From IMG/VR virus record IMGVR_UViG_3300014720_004476, positions 1 through 21,524 of that record: 21,524 nucleotides of DNA. One strand, given 5' to 3'. The stretch is from a virus. Positions 12,485-20,900 of this stretch are shown here, piece after piece; position 1 is the stretch's first letter; every line of letters begins with the position of its first letter. The notes under the pieces are model-generated. The model saw only the letters and a program-made list of their open reading frames with translations, was not told where the DNA came from and searched no databases. Both the position numbers and the translations under genes were made by a program.

Positions 12485-12805
12485 TTAAACTGAAAAAGAT
12501 GATCCGCAACCACACGTATTAGTTGCGTTAGGATTTTTTATTACAAACTGTGCAGAAGTTAAATCTTTTTTGTAATCTATTTCTGCTCCCTCAAGATATG
12601 ACATCGACATAGCATCTATTAATATTTTAACACCTTCTTTCTCAAAGATAAAGTCATCTTCGGCTTGATTCTCATCAAAAGTAAATCCGTAAGAAAAACC
12701 TGAACAACCTCCACCTTGTACAAAAATTCTTAAAGGTGACGAATCGTTTTCTTCAATTTGTACCATCTTAATTTGGTCATACGCTTTGTCTGTAACTTGT
12801 AACAT
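12485..12805 (-). CDS. iscA: A-type iron-sulfur carrier protein (IscA/ErpA)
   Basis: A 106-residue protein with the three invariant cysteines of A-type carriers: C34 in [13 protein letters not shown], and C98 and C100 in [10 protein letters not shown]. It passes Fe-S clusters from scaffold to target enzymes. The sequence [14 protein letters not shown] recalls ErpA as much as IscA, so the subtype is open. GGAGGAAGA precedes the ATG, and a late-promoter-like AATAAATA lies just upstream. It is followed without gap by iscU, forming a two-gene Fe-S module. Confidence 0.93.
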   Translation of the reverse strand: MLQVTDKAYDQIKMVQIEENDSSPLRIFVQGGGCSGFSYGFTFDENQAEDDFIFEKEGVKILIDAMSMSYLEGAEIDYKKDLTSAQFVIKNPNATNTCGCGSSFSV

Positions 12806-12823
12806 TCTTCCTCCGGATAGAAA

Positions 12824-12831
12824 TATTTATT
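12824..12831 (-). promoter_or_regulatory. Weak late-promoter candidate before the Fe-S genes
   Basis: AATAAATA on the minus strand matches TATAAATA at seven of eight positions and overlaps the stop codon of the upstream gene. It lies about 20 nt before the start of the A-type carrier. In such AT-rich DNA chance matches are likely. Confidence 0.3.
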
Positions 12832-13666
12832 ACTTTAGACCCATTTGTTTTCTTATTTTAGTAGCTGATATAGAATGTATTTTTTCATCAAATACTTCTT
12901 GTTCTATTGTATATCCCACATCTCTTCCATAAGTAATATTAACTATATTGGGAACTATAACTATCTCATACTGCCCTTGATAAAGCGGATCTAAATCTCT
13001 TTTAATAAAATCTTTCACTTTTTTCAATTCAAATGGGTTAGAATTATTCCATCCTTGGCAATCTCGTATCATTATACAAACCTGTCCAGTTTTTGCCAAT
13101 GCTCTTTCAAACAAAGCTCTATGTCCCGCATGCCAGGGTTGCCAGCGCCCCAGCATCTGTACTGTTTCTTTTTTCCAATCAAACACAGGACGTCTTTGAT
13201 TATCAAGAATCATTTTACCTACAATAGGAGCCCAATGCTCGGCATTTTGCTCTGTAATTCTAAAATCATACATATCTGGTGCTACGAATAATTTATTAGT
13301 ATCGTCAAATCTACCTGAGTCTATGGTATCCATCCAGATAGTCCAATCTGCTTTAAAATTATTTCGCATTTCTGGCATAGGAGCTACAAAATCGCATATT
13401 ACATATTCACAATTAGAAGTTAGAGCAAATTCAAACATTCTAATACTTTGTCGTATTCTTCCTTCCTTAGAAAAATCCCAATCATTAAATTTTCTTCTTA
13501 CATCATCACCATTAAACCAATCTACTCTTGCATTCATCTTTGGATAAGGAACATCTCCAATTGAGGATAAATCTCTGTACCCATAAGTTTCTAAAAATTT
13601 TTTTAAAAGATTAGCAAAATATGTTTTTCCGGAACCAGGTAGCCCCATAATTAAAATTTTTTCCAT
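12830..13666 (-). CDS. APS-kinase-like / HxGH nucleotidyltransferase fusion
   Basis: A 278-residue two-domain protein. Residues 1-160 form a P-loop kinase: GLPGSGKT at 8-15, DWFNGDDVRRKF at 49-60 resembling the DGDNVR motif of APS kinase, and DFSKEGRIRQSIRM. Residues 168-278 form an HxGH-type nucleotidyltransferase: LGRWQPWHAGH at 172-182 and ISATKIR at 266-272. The next gene upstream encodes a sulfotransferase, which suggests that the kinase makes PAPS from APS. A second reading is an NAD-salvage enzyme with nicotinamide riboside kinase and NMN adenylyltransferase activities, in the reverse order to NadR. The second domain is too short for a classical ATP sulfurylase. Substrates are not settled by sequence. 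Confidence 0.8.
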   Translation of the reverse strand: MEKILIMGLPGSGKTYFANLLKKFLETYGYRDLSSIGDVPYPKMNARVDWFNGDDVRRKFNDWDFSKEGRIRQSIRMFEFALTSNCEYVICDFVAPMPEMRNNFKADWTIWMDTIDSGRFDDTNKLFVAPDMYDFRITEQNAEHWAPIVGKMILDNQRRPVFDWKKETVQMLGRWQPWHAGHRALFERALAKTGQVCIMIRDCQGWNNSNPFELKKVKDFIKRDLDPLYQGQYEIVIVPNIVNITYGRDVGYTIEQEVFDEKIHSISATKIRKQMGLK

Positions 13667-13721
13667 AATACCTCGTATTTGATGTTAAAATTTCTTAGTA
13701 TTCAAAATTTTTCAATTAAAT

Positions 13722-14696
13722 TCAATGTAAATTTTTATATCCTATAAATGATTCTTGAACTTCGCTATTAACATCCTCACCTATTTCATTATTAAAATCA
13801 ACGTTTTTATCATAATCTATAATATCATTTTTTCTCCAAAATTCTAAATTTTTAAGTTTTTCTAAAACATTTTCAGGTAAAATATCTTCAGGAGTAGTTG
13901 ATACTTTTTCTAATTTTTTTCTAACTTCATGCATATCTTCAAGACCATATACTTGAAGATCATTTTCTCTATATAAATTCACTAAGTTATTGAAATCATG
14001 CTCATAATAATCCATTTCTAAATAATCGTATATTTTTCTCATAGTAGTTTCAGGATCAATTATCAAATCATTATATTCTATAATATGAACACAATCATCA
14101 TTTCCTTCTAAAAAACATTTCTTTAACCCATTATATGATTGCCCTATAATACCCATGTCACCACATAGAAATTCACATCGAACATCATCGGAAAGAGGCA
14201 AATTAGATTTAACTAAAGATTCATCCGGAAAAGGTAATTTACCCGATCCTTTATATAAATTTCGTTTATGCATAGATATAAAAGAAGCCAGTATCTCTTT
14301 TATATCCCTAACTGGATATAAAATTTTAGGTTTTTGTATGTTAAAATATCCGCGTATATAATTTATTTTATCTATCCAACTTCTATTTTTATCTATGATT
14401 ACTGGCGCGGAAATATCAGAATAAAAATTATCAAGAACACTAGAAATAATTTTGCTTGCTTGTTCTGGTTTAGGATACGCTAAAAAAAGTTCATCATTAC
14501 TTAGTGAGATTTCTATAGCTAACATTGTAGGTACGACAGGTGAACTGGGACCAGAATGAATATTTGGGTTTTGATTTAAAATAGCTGAAAGTAAAGTACT
14601 ACCTGATCTAGGTAACCCTGCCATAAAATGATATATTTTAGTATTTTTATTCATTTCTTCACGAATAATTTCTTTAATCATATTTTTCATATCCAT
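13722..14696 (-). CDS. PAPS-dependent sulfotransferase
   Basis: A 324-residue protein of the sulfotransferase superfamily. The 5'-phosphosulfate-binding loop is GLPRSGSTLLSAIL at 27-40, and the 3'-phosphate site is seen in LYPVRDIKEILASFISMHKR at about 126-145. The family moves a sulfate group from PAPS to a hydroxyl or amine of a glycan, protein or small molecule. The C-terminal 60 residues are acidic and not recognised. It lies between an APS-kinase-like gene downstream and three sugar-modifying genes upstream, so a glycan is the likely acceptor. ATGs at codons 3 and 6 are possible starts. A TATAAATA sequence lies 43 nt upstream. Confidence 0.87.
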   Translation of the reverse strand: MDMKNMIKEIIREEMNKNTKIYHFMAGLPRSGSTLLSAILNQNPNIHSGPSSPVVPTMLAIEISLSNDELFLAYPKPEQASKIISSVLDNFYSDISAPVIIDKNRSWIDKINYIRGYFNIQKPKILYPVRDIKEILASFISMHKRNLYKGSGKLPFPDESLVKSNLPLSDDVRCEFLCGDMGIIGQSYNGLKKCFLEGNDDCVHIIEYNDLIIDPETTMRKIYDYLEMDYYEHDFNNLVNLYRENDLQVYGLEDMHEVRKKLEKVSTTPEDILPENVLEKLKNLEFWRKNDIIDYDKNVDFNNEIGEDVNSEVQESFIGYKNLH

Positions 14697-14708
14697 AATA
14701 GTTATACC

Positions 14709-15605
14709 CTATTGATTATCAACAGAAACAATAATCTTATTTATATCAAATATTTTAGTGGTATCTGTAAAAGGATATTCTACTTCATTTCCATTAAAAT
14801 CAAAATCAAATAAGTAACTTCCAGGAAGTTTAAAATCATAAGGAACATCAGTACAAATATTATCATGTATATCGTAACCAAAAACTGAAGGGCTTGTACC
14901 ATTCCATAATACTGTAGATTTTCTCTTCATTGCTGCTGCAGCATGCTGTAGACAAGAATCAATTAAAATTCTTTTTTTACTATGAAGTATGATACTAAAA
15001 AGTTCCATCAAATTCAATGCTTGTGTTGGAGCAGCAAAAATATGTTCAGCTCCATTTAATTTTTCTGAATTAATTTTTGTAACCTGATATATGTGATAAT
15101 CATTTTTATAATAATCTACTAATTCCTGTGCTAAATCTGTGGGCATGTCCCTTGTCCAAGCATAAGGTTTAGCATCAGCAGTCATCATGCCCCCATTAGT
15201 ATGAATTAACATAATAGGTTTTTTTCTTGACCAAAATTTCTTTGAAATATCCCATTGTAGTTTATTAAATTTAATTTCAGGAGTTTCATTATTATATTTT
15301 AATTGGTGCATTTCGCACCAATTTTCAATTAATTTTTTTCTTTTGTGTATATGATTAGTTGTATAATATGGCTCATGATGAAAAATAATTGAATCCTTAT
15401 CTTGAATATATTCTTGATAAAAGTAACTTGTGTTCCCCAAAAGAAATACACGATCTACAAAAGATAAGTTAATAAAAATATCCGGATAGGCACATACGAT
15501 AATTAATTTTCTATCTGGATAATTATTTTTTATGGTTTTAGCTACTGCTGTTGCAGCTATATGTTTACCTATACCACCTTGAAGATGAAAAATACTATAT
15601 TTCAT
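14709..15605 (-). CDS. GT9 (heptosyltransferase)-like glycosyltransferase
   Basis: A 298-residue GT-B-fold protein. The N-terminal LQGGIGKHIAATAVAKTIK at about 8-26 is the loop typical of heptosyltransferases (GGxGD in classical members, here GGIGKH), followed by PDRKLIIVCAYPDIF. In the C-terminal half, LIHTNGG and ILIDSCLQHAAAAMKRKSTVLWNGTSP match the nucleotide-sugar-binding region. Relatives occur in T4-like phages of aquatic bacteria. It would add a sugar to a lipooligosaccharide-like or virion glycan. AAAGGTTT precedes the start; the gene is 9 nt from the next one. The start of the sulfotransferase follows 12 nt after its stop. Confidence 0.8.
   Translation of the reverse strand: MKYSIFHLQGGIGKHIAATAVAKTIKNNYPDRKLIIVCAYPDIFINLSFVDRVFLLGNTSYFYQEYIQDKDSIIFHHEPYYTTNHIHKRKKLIENWCEMHQLKYNNETPEIKFNKLQWDISKKFWSRKKPIMLIHTNGGMMTADAKPYAWTRDMPTDLAQELVDYYKNDYHIYQVTKINSEKLNGAEHIFAAPTQALNLMELFSIILHSKKRILIDSCLQHAAAAMKRKSTVLWNGTSPSVFGYDIHDNICTDVPYDFKLPGSYLFDFDFNGNEVEYPFTDTTKIFDINKIIVSVDNQ
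14738..14745 (-). promoter_or_regulatory. Exact TATAAATA upstream of the sulfotransferase
   Basis: An exact match to the T4 late consensus on the minus strand, within the last codons of the GT9-like gene and 41 nt before the sulfotransferase ATG. The position is suitable, but it lies inside an AT-rich coding sequence and may be chance. Confidence 0.35.
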
Positions 15606-15614
15606 AATAAACCT

Positions 15615-16904
15615 TTAAAATTTTTCCAATACTGTTAAACCATTATTATTAGTTTTATGTAGTTTAACTCTCCACTGCGGATTATCTATTATAAATTCTA
15701 AAATTGCTGGTATTAAACCTATACCTTTGCCCGTTTCGTCTCGTAGTCCATATGTAAATGTATCATGAAAAACAATAAATTTTTGTGCTTTATTTCCATG
15801 CAATTTTAATTCTTGTTTTAATTGATTATATGTATGGTAGGTATCAATGAATAAAAGATCCACCTCATCTATGGAAATTTTTAGTACATCATTTTGTAAA
15901 TATTTTACATCTTTTCCAAGAGTTTTAGCAACATCAAAAAGCTTTTGAACATTTTTATCTAAATATAAATCATATGAAATTAGCTTAGCATTTGTATTTA
16001 AAAATGCCCTAGTACTTACACCATATCGTACCCCCATTTCCACTATTGTTTCACATTTTTTAGCTAAATCGTAAAGTATATACAAATTTTCGTTTATATC
16101 AGAAGGTGTATCTTTTGCTAAAAGGTATTGTTCTTGTAAAATATCTGCACCTTTAACATTATATTGTTTGCTATCTATTGTAGATTGTTTAACTATGTTG
16201 TTGGGTATATCCCAGTTTTTTCCATTTTTAAAATGTTCAAAATTAAGTAGATTTTTGGAATCCAGTACCATTCTTTTGTTTATGTCGTCATTTTTATCAT
16301 TAAATTTTGTCAATGTTTCAGAAATTTTACCCTTTATTTTATTAGAATTGATAACGAGTATTCGTTTTGCTCGTTGTGCTAAATAATCATCACCATACCA
16401 AATCTGATAAAGTGTTGGTATAGGTGTATATGATAATCTTTGCATAAACATACAAATACCAAACGCCCAAGCTTGCCCACCTATTGGCTCTGTATCTATA
16501 TAGTTTAAAACAGAAATTTTTTCTTCAGTGTTTATAAAATCATCAATTTTAAAATTGTTTTGTCTACCTATCAAATTAACACCCATTAAATCTTTCGGTT
16601 GTATTTCATAATTTAATACCATTTCAAATATTTCTTTATCGACCTTTATGTCATCATTTAAAATTCCTATTATTTTAGTGGTTGCCAATCCAACACCTTC
16701 ATTCCATGCTTTATTGACATATACATTTTTACCATAATCAATAATTTTTATTTTTTTATTTTTTAGAATAGATGAATTCGTACGAGCTAATCTATTATTA
16801 TCTATTATAATAATTGTATTAATTAAATTATTACTGCAGTATGAATCAATTGTATTAGGGAATTCTTCAGGTACCCACATAGTAGGTATAATAATATCAA
16901 TCAT
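15615..16904 (-). CDS. GT2-like glycosyltransferase fused to a SAM methyltransferase
   Basis: A 429-residue protein with two parts. Residues 1-180 look like a GT-A glycosyltransferase: MIDIIIPTMWVPEEF, KNVYVNKAWNEGV, the DxD-like ILNDDI at 81-86, and WYGDDYLAQRAKR at 169-181. Residues 270-429 are a class I methyltransferase of the CmcI/Methyltransf_24 type: motif I VEMGVRYGVSTRA at 288-300, acidic D312 at the end of strand 2, DLLFIDTYHTYNQL at 349-362 and FHDTF at 379-383. The fusion may transfer a sugar and O-methylate it. The start overlaps the upstream gene by ATGA. Confidence 0.82.
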   Translation of the reverse strand: MIDIIIPTMWVPEEFPNTIDSYCSNNLINTIIIIDNNRLARTNSSILKNKKIKIIDYGKNVYVNKAWNEGVGLATTKIIGILNDDIKVDKEIFEMVLNYEIQPKDLMGVNLIGRQNNFKIDDFINTEEKISVLNYIDTEPIGGQAWAFGICMFMQRLSYTPIPTLYQIWYGDDYLAQRAKRILVINSNKIKGKISETLTKFNDKNDDINKRMVLDSKNLLNFEHFKNGKNWDIPNNIVKQSTIDSKQYNVKGADILQEQYLLAKDTPSDINENLYILYDLAKKCETIVEMGVRYGVSTRAFLNTNAKLISYDLYLDKNVQKLFDVAKTLGKDVKYLQNDVLKISIDEVDLLFIDTYHTYNQLKQELKLHGNKAQKFIVFHDTFTYGLRDETGKGIGLIPAILEFIIDNPQWRVKLHKTNNNGLTVLEKF

Positions 16905-17542
16905 AAAGAGTTTGCCTTTTTAAAGTCTCCCTTATACATTTTATTACCTATATGATCGACAGTATGATGTGGATTTAACCAAATGTCGTAACCCAATTCT
17001 TTCAATTTCAAACATAATGTAATATCTTCACCTACAAAAGAACCTTTACTATAGGTATATTCAAAAATGTTTTTAAGTTTTTTACCACGAAATAATAATT
17101 CTACGTTTGATTCCCACAAGTCTAATAATGCTTTGCGTGATATTTTTAAAAATCCCGAACCACAACGATCTATCTTAATAAAACCGTCTTCTTCATCTAT
17201 AAATTTCCCATTAAGCCAAACATTGAACTCAATTTTTTTATCACCTTTATTGACAACAGGTAAAGCAATCACATCTTTTTTTGAAAGAATAATATCTATT
17301 AAATATTGAGGATCCCAGGATTCATCATCATCTATGAATACAATAGTATCGTAATTATCTTTAACCGCTAAAGCTATTAACTCATTACGAGCCATAGGTA
17401 AAATACTCTCATTAGCCAAGAATACGCATTTTATCTCTATATTATTTTTTAACCCTAATAATATTGATTCACATAAACTATGAACAAAATAAGCATCTAC
17501 CTTTTGATTCAAGCTGGGTGTAGCTATCAAAACTTTTATCAT
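16901..17542 (-). CDS. GT2-like glycosyltransferase
   Basis: A 213-residue protein of GT-A fold. MIKVLIATPSLNQKV is the nucleotide-binding strand, MARNELIALAV and FIDDDESWDP (DDD at 71-73) give the metal site, GSGFLKISRKALLDL and GEDITLCLKLKELGYDIWLNP fit the acceptor side. Such compact GT2 proteins are common in phages that decorate glycans. It is the first sugar-modifying gene after the fibre block and is coupled to the following fusion gene. Confidence 0.82.
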   Translation of the reverse strand: MIKVLIATPSLNQKVDAYFVHSLCESILLGLKNNIEIKCVFLANESILPMARNELIALAVKDNYDTIVFIDDDESWDPQYLIDIILSKKDVIALPVVNKGDKKIEFNVWLNGKFIDEEDGFIKIDRCGSGFLKISRKALLDLWESNVELLFRGKKLKNIFEYTYSKGSFVGEDITLCLKLKELGYDIWLNPHHTVDHIGNKMYKGDFKKANSL

Positions 17543-17654
17543 AAATTTTTTCCATAATCAGTTACTGTAAGTAAATACTATAAGGAGGTAATGTGATCAA
17601 ACTAATTCTAATAAATGTTGAATTGGTAGTTAATATATGTATATAACTAAGTGA
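17543..17654 (-). other. Non-coding gap between small protein and GT2 gene
   Basis: 112 nt of AT-rich DNA. GTGATCA occurs at 17593-17599 and again within GTGATCAC at 17651-17658. On the + strand AAGGAGGT stands before a GTG frame of only 17 codons. No terminator or clear promoter seen. Confidence 0.4.
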
Positions 17655-17900
17655 TCACTGGTTTAATGCTGCTTCACCTTGATTAATTGCATTGTATAAA
17701 TCGGATATGTCCTCACCCGATCCCGAAACGTCTGGGTTTGCAACGACTAATTTAAGGTGTCCAACATTTCTATCAATGTTTCCGCGAATCATGTCTGTAA
17801 GTGTTTGTCCTGCAGCCAGTTTTGCTAAGGAATCTTGAATCACCCAAACACTGTCTCTAGCTGCTCTAATTGTTTGCAAAATTTCTAACGTAGTTGACAT
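17655..17900 (-). CDS. Small protein of unknown function next to the fibre gene
   Basis: An 81-residue soluble protein, mostly helical (LEILQTIRAARDSVWVIQDS, QTLTDMIRGNIDRNVGHLK), with a Gly/Ser break and a final acidic helix. AAAGGA lies 5-6 nt before the ATG and an exact late promoter is placed 32 nt upstream, so it should be made late, with the structural proteins. Position directly after the fibre suggests a fibre-associated or assembly protein, but this is inference only. Confidence 0.65.
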   Translation of the reverse strand: MSTTLEILQTIRAARDSVWVIQDSLAKLAAGQTLTDMIRGNIDRNVGHLKLVVANPDVSGSGEDISDLYNAINQGEAALNQ

Positions 17901-17931
17901 AAAATTCCTTTAAATTTTTACATACATAACA

Positions 17932-17939
17932 TATTTATA
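17932..17939 (-). promoter_or_regulatory. T4-type late promoter
   Basis: Exact TATAAATA on the minus strand in the 51-nt gap between the fibre gene and the 81-residue gene, with about 30 nt to the ATG. It is the best-placed exact copy in the window and agrees with the presence of a gp33-like late co-activator. Confidence 0.75.
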
Positions 17940-17951
17940 TATGATAAATGA

Positions 17952-20900
17952 TTATCTATTTTCTAACGCAATAATTTTTGTTCTTAATTCATCAACTTCA
18001 TTTACTAATTGTTTAATCGTATTAACTATAATAGGTATTAAATGATCAATAGTTACATGCAATTTACTATTATCTTGATCACTTACAATTACAGGATCAT
18101 TTCCTTCAATTTCTAAAATTTCTTGTGCACTAAAACCATAACGTTTCTTGATATCTGTAATTACATTAGTATCGCGATTTTTGAAGGAAAATTCAATAGG
18201 GTTAATTCTTCTTAAAAAATCTTTACCATGCGGAACAGGACCAAATACACATTTATCACGGATATCTGAAACTGTTGTCCAACCAATTTGAATTTGAGCA
18301 CAGGAATGACTACTATTGCCCATGATGATACGATTTGATTCTGTGGTAATATTTGCCAAACCTGTTGCACCAACACCAGAGTAACAACCGAAGAAAAGAT
18401 TGTTACTGCCAGTGGTATTGCAGCAACCAGCATTTAAACCAAAGAAATTATTATTGGTCCCAGTGGTATTGTTGCGACCAGCATTGTTACCAAAGAAATT
18501 ATTATGAGTGCCAGTGGTATTGCTGCGACCAGCATATCGACCAATAAAATTATTATGAGTGCCAGTGGTATTGTTGCGACCAGCATACATACCAAAGAAA
18601 TTATTATTACTGCCAGTGGTATTGTTTCCACCAGCTGCACGACCAATAAAATTATTATAACAACCAGTGGTATTATTTAGACCAACATTTTGACCAAAGA
18701 AATTGTTGTATCCGCCACTAGTTGTACTTTTTCCTGCATATCGACCGATAAAAATGTTATGTGATGCTGTATTATTACAACCAGCACATAAACCAATGAA
18801 AGTATTATAACTACCATTGGTATTGTTGAGACCAGCACCTACACCAAAGAAATTATTATGTACGCCAGTGGTATTGCAGCGACCAGCAGAATTACCAAAG
18901 AAATTATTATGACTGCCAGTAGTATTGGAGCGACCAGCAAATGTACCAAAGAAATTATTATTACACCCAGTGGTATTGCAGCAACCAGCATAGAAACCTA
19001 TGAAAGTATTACAACAGCCGTCGGTATTGTAGCGACCAGCAGAATTACCAAAGAAATTATTATAACTACCAGTGGTATTACTACGACCAGCATTTCCACC
19101 AAAGAAATTATTATTACTGCCACTGATATTGCTGAAACCAGCAGAATTACCAAAGAAAAGATTGTTATTGCCAGTGGTATTAGCGCAACCAGCAAATGCA
19201 CCAATGAAAGTATTATTACAGCCATTGGTATTGCAGAAACCAGCATAGCGACCAAAGAAATTATTAGAACCGCCGTCGGTATTGCTGCGACCAGCACTAC
19301 AACCAATGAAATTATTATGAGTGCCAGTGGTATTGCAGCAACCAGCACTACGACCAAAGAAATTATTATTACTGCCAGTAGTATTGTAGCGACCAGCATC
19401 ACGACCAAGGAAATTATTACAACTACCAGTGGTATTGCAGCAACCAGCATTTGAACCGATGAAATTATTATAACAGCCAGTGGTATTAAAGCGACCAGAA
19501 TATTGACCAATGAAAGTATTATAACTACCAGTGGTATTGTTTAAACCAGCAAACATACCAAAGAAATTATTATGATTCCCAGTGGTATTGCCGCGACCAA
19601 CATATCGACCAAAGAAATTATTATGACTGCCTGTGGTATTGCAATTGCCAGCACATGAACCAGCAAAAAAGTTATTAGTGCCGTAAAAACCTGTTCCACC
19701 TATGCAACTTACAATATTATTTGTTCCGCATACATTAAAGGTAGCACTAGCTGCCCCTGATGCACCTTGTACACCTTGAGCGCCTTGGACACCTACACCT
19801 GTTGCGCCTTGGACGCCCTGTGCCCCTTGAGCACCAACTGCACCCTGTGCACCAACTGCACCCTGTGCACCTTGATTACCCTGTGGTCCTGTTGCGCCTT
19901 GGACACCTTGATTACCCTGTGGTCCTATTGCGCCTTGGAAACCTTGATTACCCTGTGCACCAACTGCGCCTTGGTCACCTTGGTTTCCTTGAGGACCTGT
20001 TGCACCTTGGACACCTTGATTGCCCTGTGCACCAACTGCGCCCTGGACACCTTGATTACCCTGTGGTCCTGCAGCTAAAGGAATAGAATTAGCAGAAGTA
20101 ATTCTACCTGTACTATCTATCACCAATCCTACATGATGGGTATTATTACCATAATTTTCTGGAAAAACTCCTGTAGCTGATAATGTAATATTGCCTGTCG
20201 TGTTACTATAAACTATACCATTACCTGTCTTTATTGCTGATAATGTATTAGCATATGCTCTGGTATTAGTATAATATAAGTTTGTACCTTCAATAATATT
20301 ACTTGTGGTAATATTTTGAATAGAGTTTGCATATAATACATTAGCTATTATAGCATTGGGTATAATAACATTACCAGAATCGTTGAATGTAAAAGAATAT
20401 GATCCAGCTTCTATAATAGTATTAGTGAAATTGCCAATAATATTACTAACAGATATGTTTCCAGTTGTAGTTAAATTTCCTACATATAGGTTTGCTGCTG
20501 ATATATTACCGGTATAGAAAGGTAATATAGATATAACATTGGCATACGTTCTTGCATTACTATAGTAAAGATTAGTGCCTTCTGTTACATTACTTGTTGT
20601 TAAATCTACTACATTAGCTTTAAGTGCCAGATTACCTTTAACTGCTTCATATACTCTTAAATCAGTATAATAGAGATTGGTATCTTCAATTACATTACTA
20701 GTTTTAAGATCAGTTACATTAGCTTTAAGGGCTAAATTACCCGTAACTGCTGCATAAACACGAGCATTGGTATAGTATAGATTAGTACCTTCTGATACAT
20801 TTGAAGTAGTTAAATCTACTACATTCGCTTTGGTTGCTAAATTACCCGTAACTGCTGCATAAACACGAGCATTGGTATAGTATAGATTAGTACCTTCTGA

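Noticed and set aside
17583-17644. AAGGAGGT followed by a 17-codon GTG frame on the + strand
   Set aside because: Too short, no promoter, and on the strand opposite to all neighbouring genes; likely chance.
18353-19510. Several long ORFs on the + strand and in another minus frame within the fibre repeats
   Set aside because: They arise because the 51-bp repeat has no stop in other frames; the products are monotonous shadows of the fibre repeat.
18369-19640. Regularly spaced repeats that might suggest a CRISPR array
   Set aside because: The 51-bp units are contiguous, in frame and encode the 17-residue protein repeat; there are no conserved repeats with unique spacers.
19760-20086. Two overlapping + strand ORFs rich in His/Leu or Cys/Thr
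   Set aside because: Antisense of the Gly-X-Y coding repeat, without a start signal.
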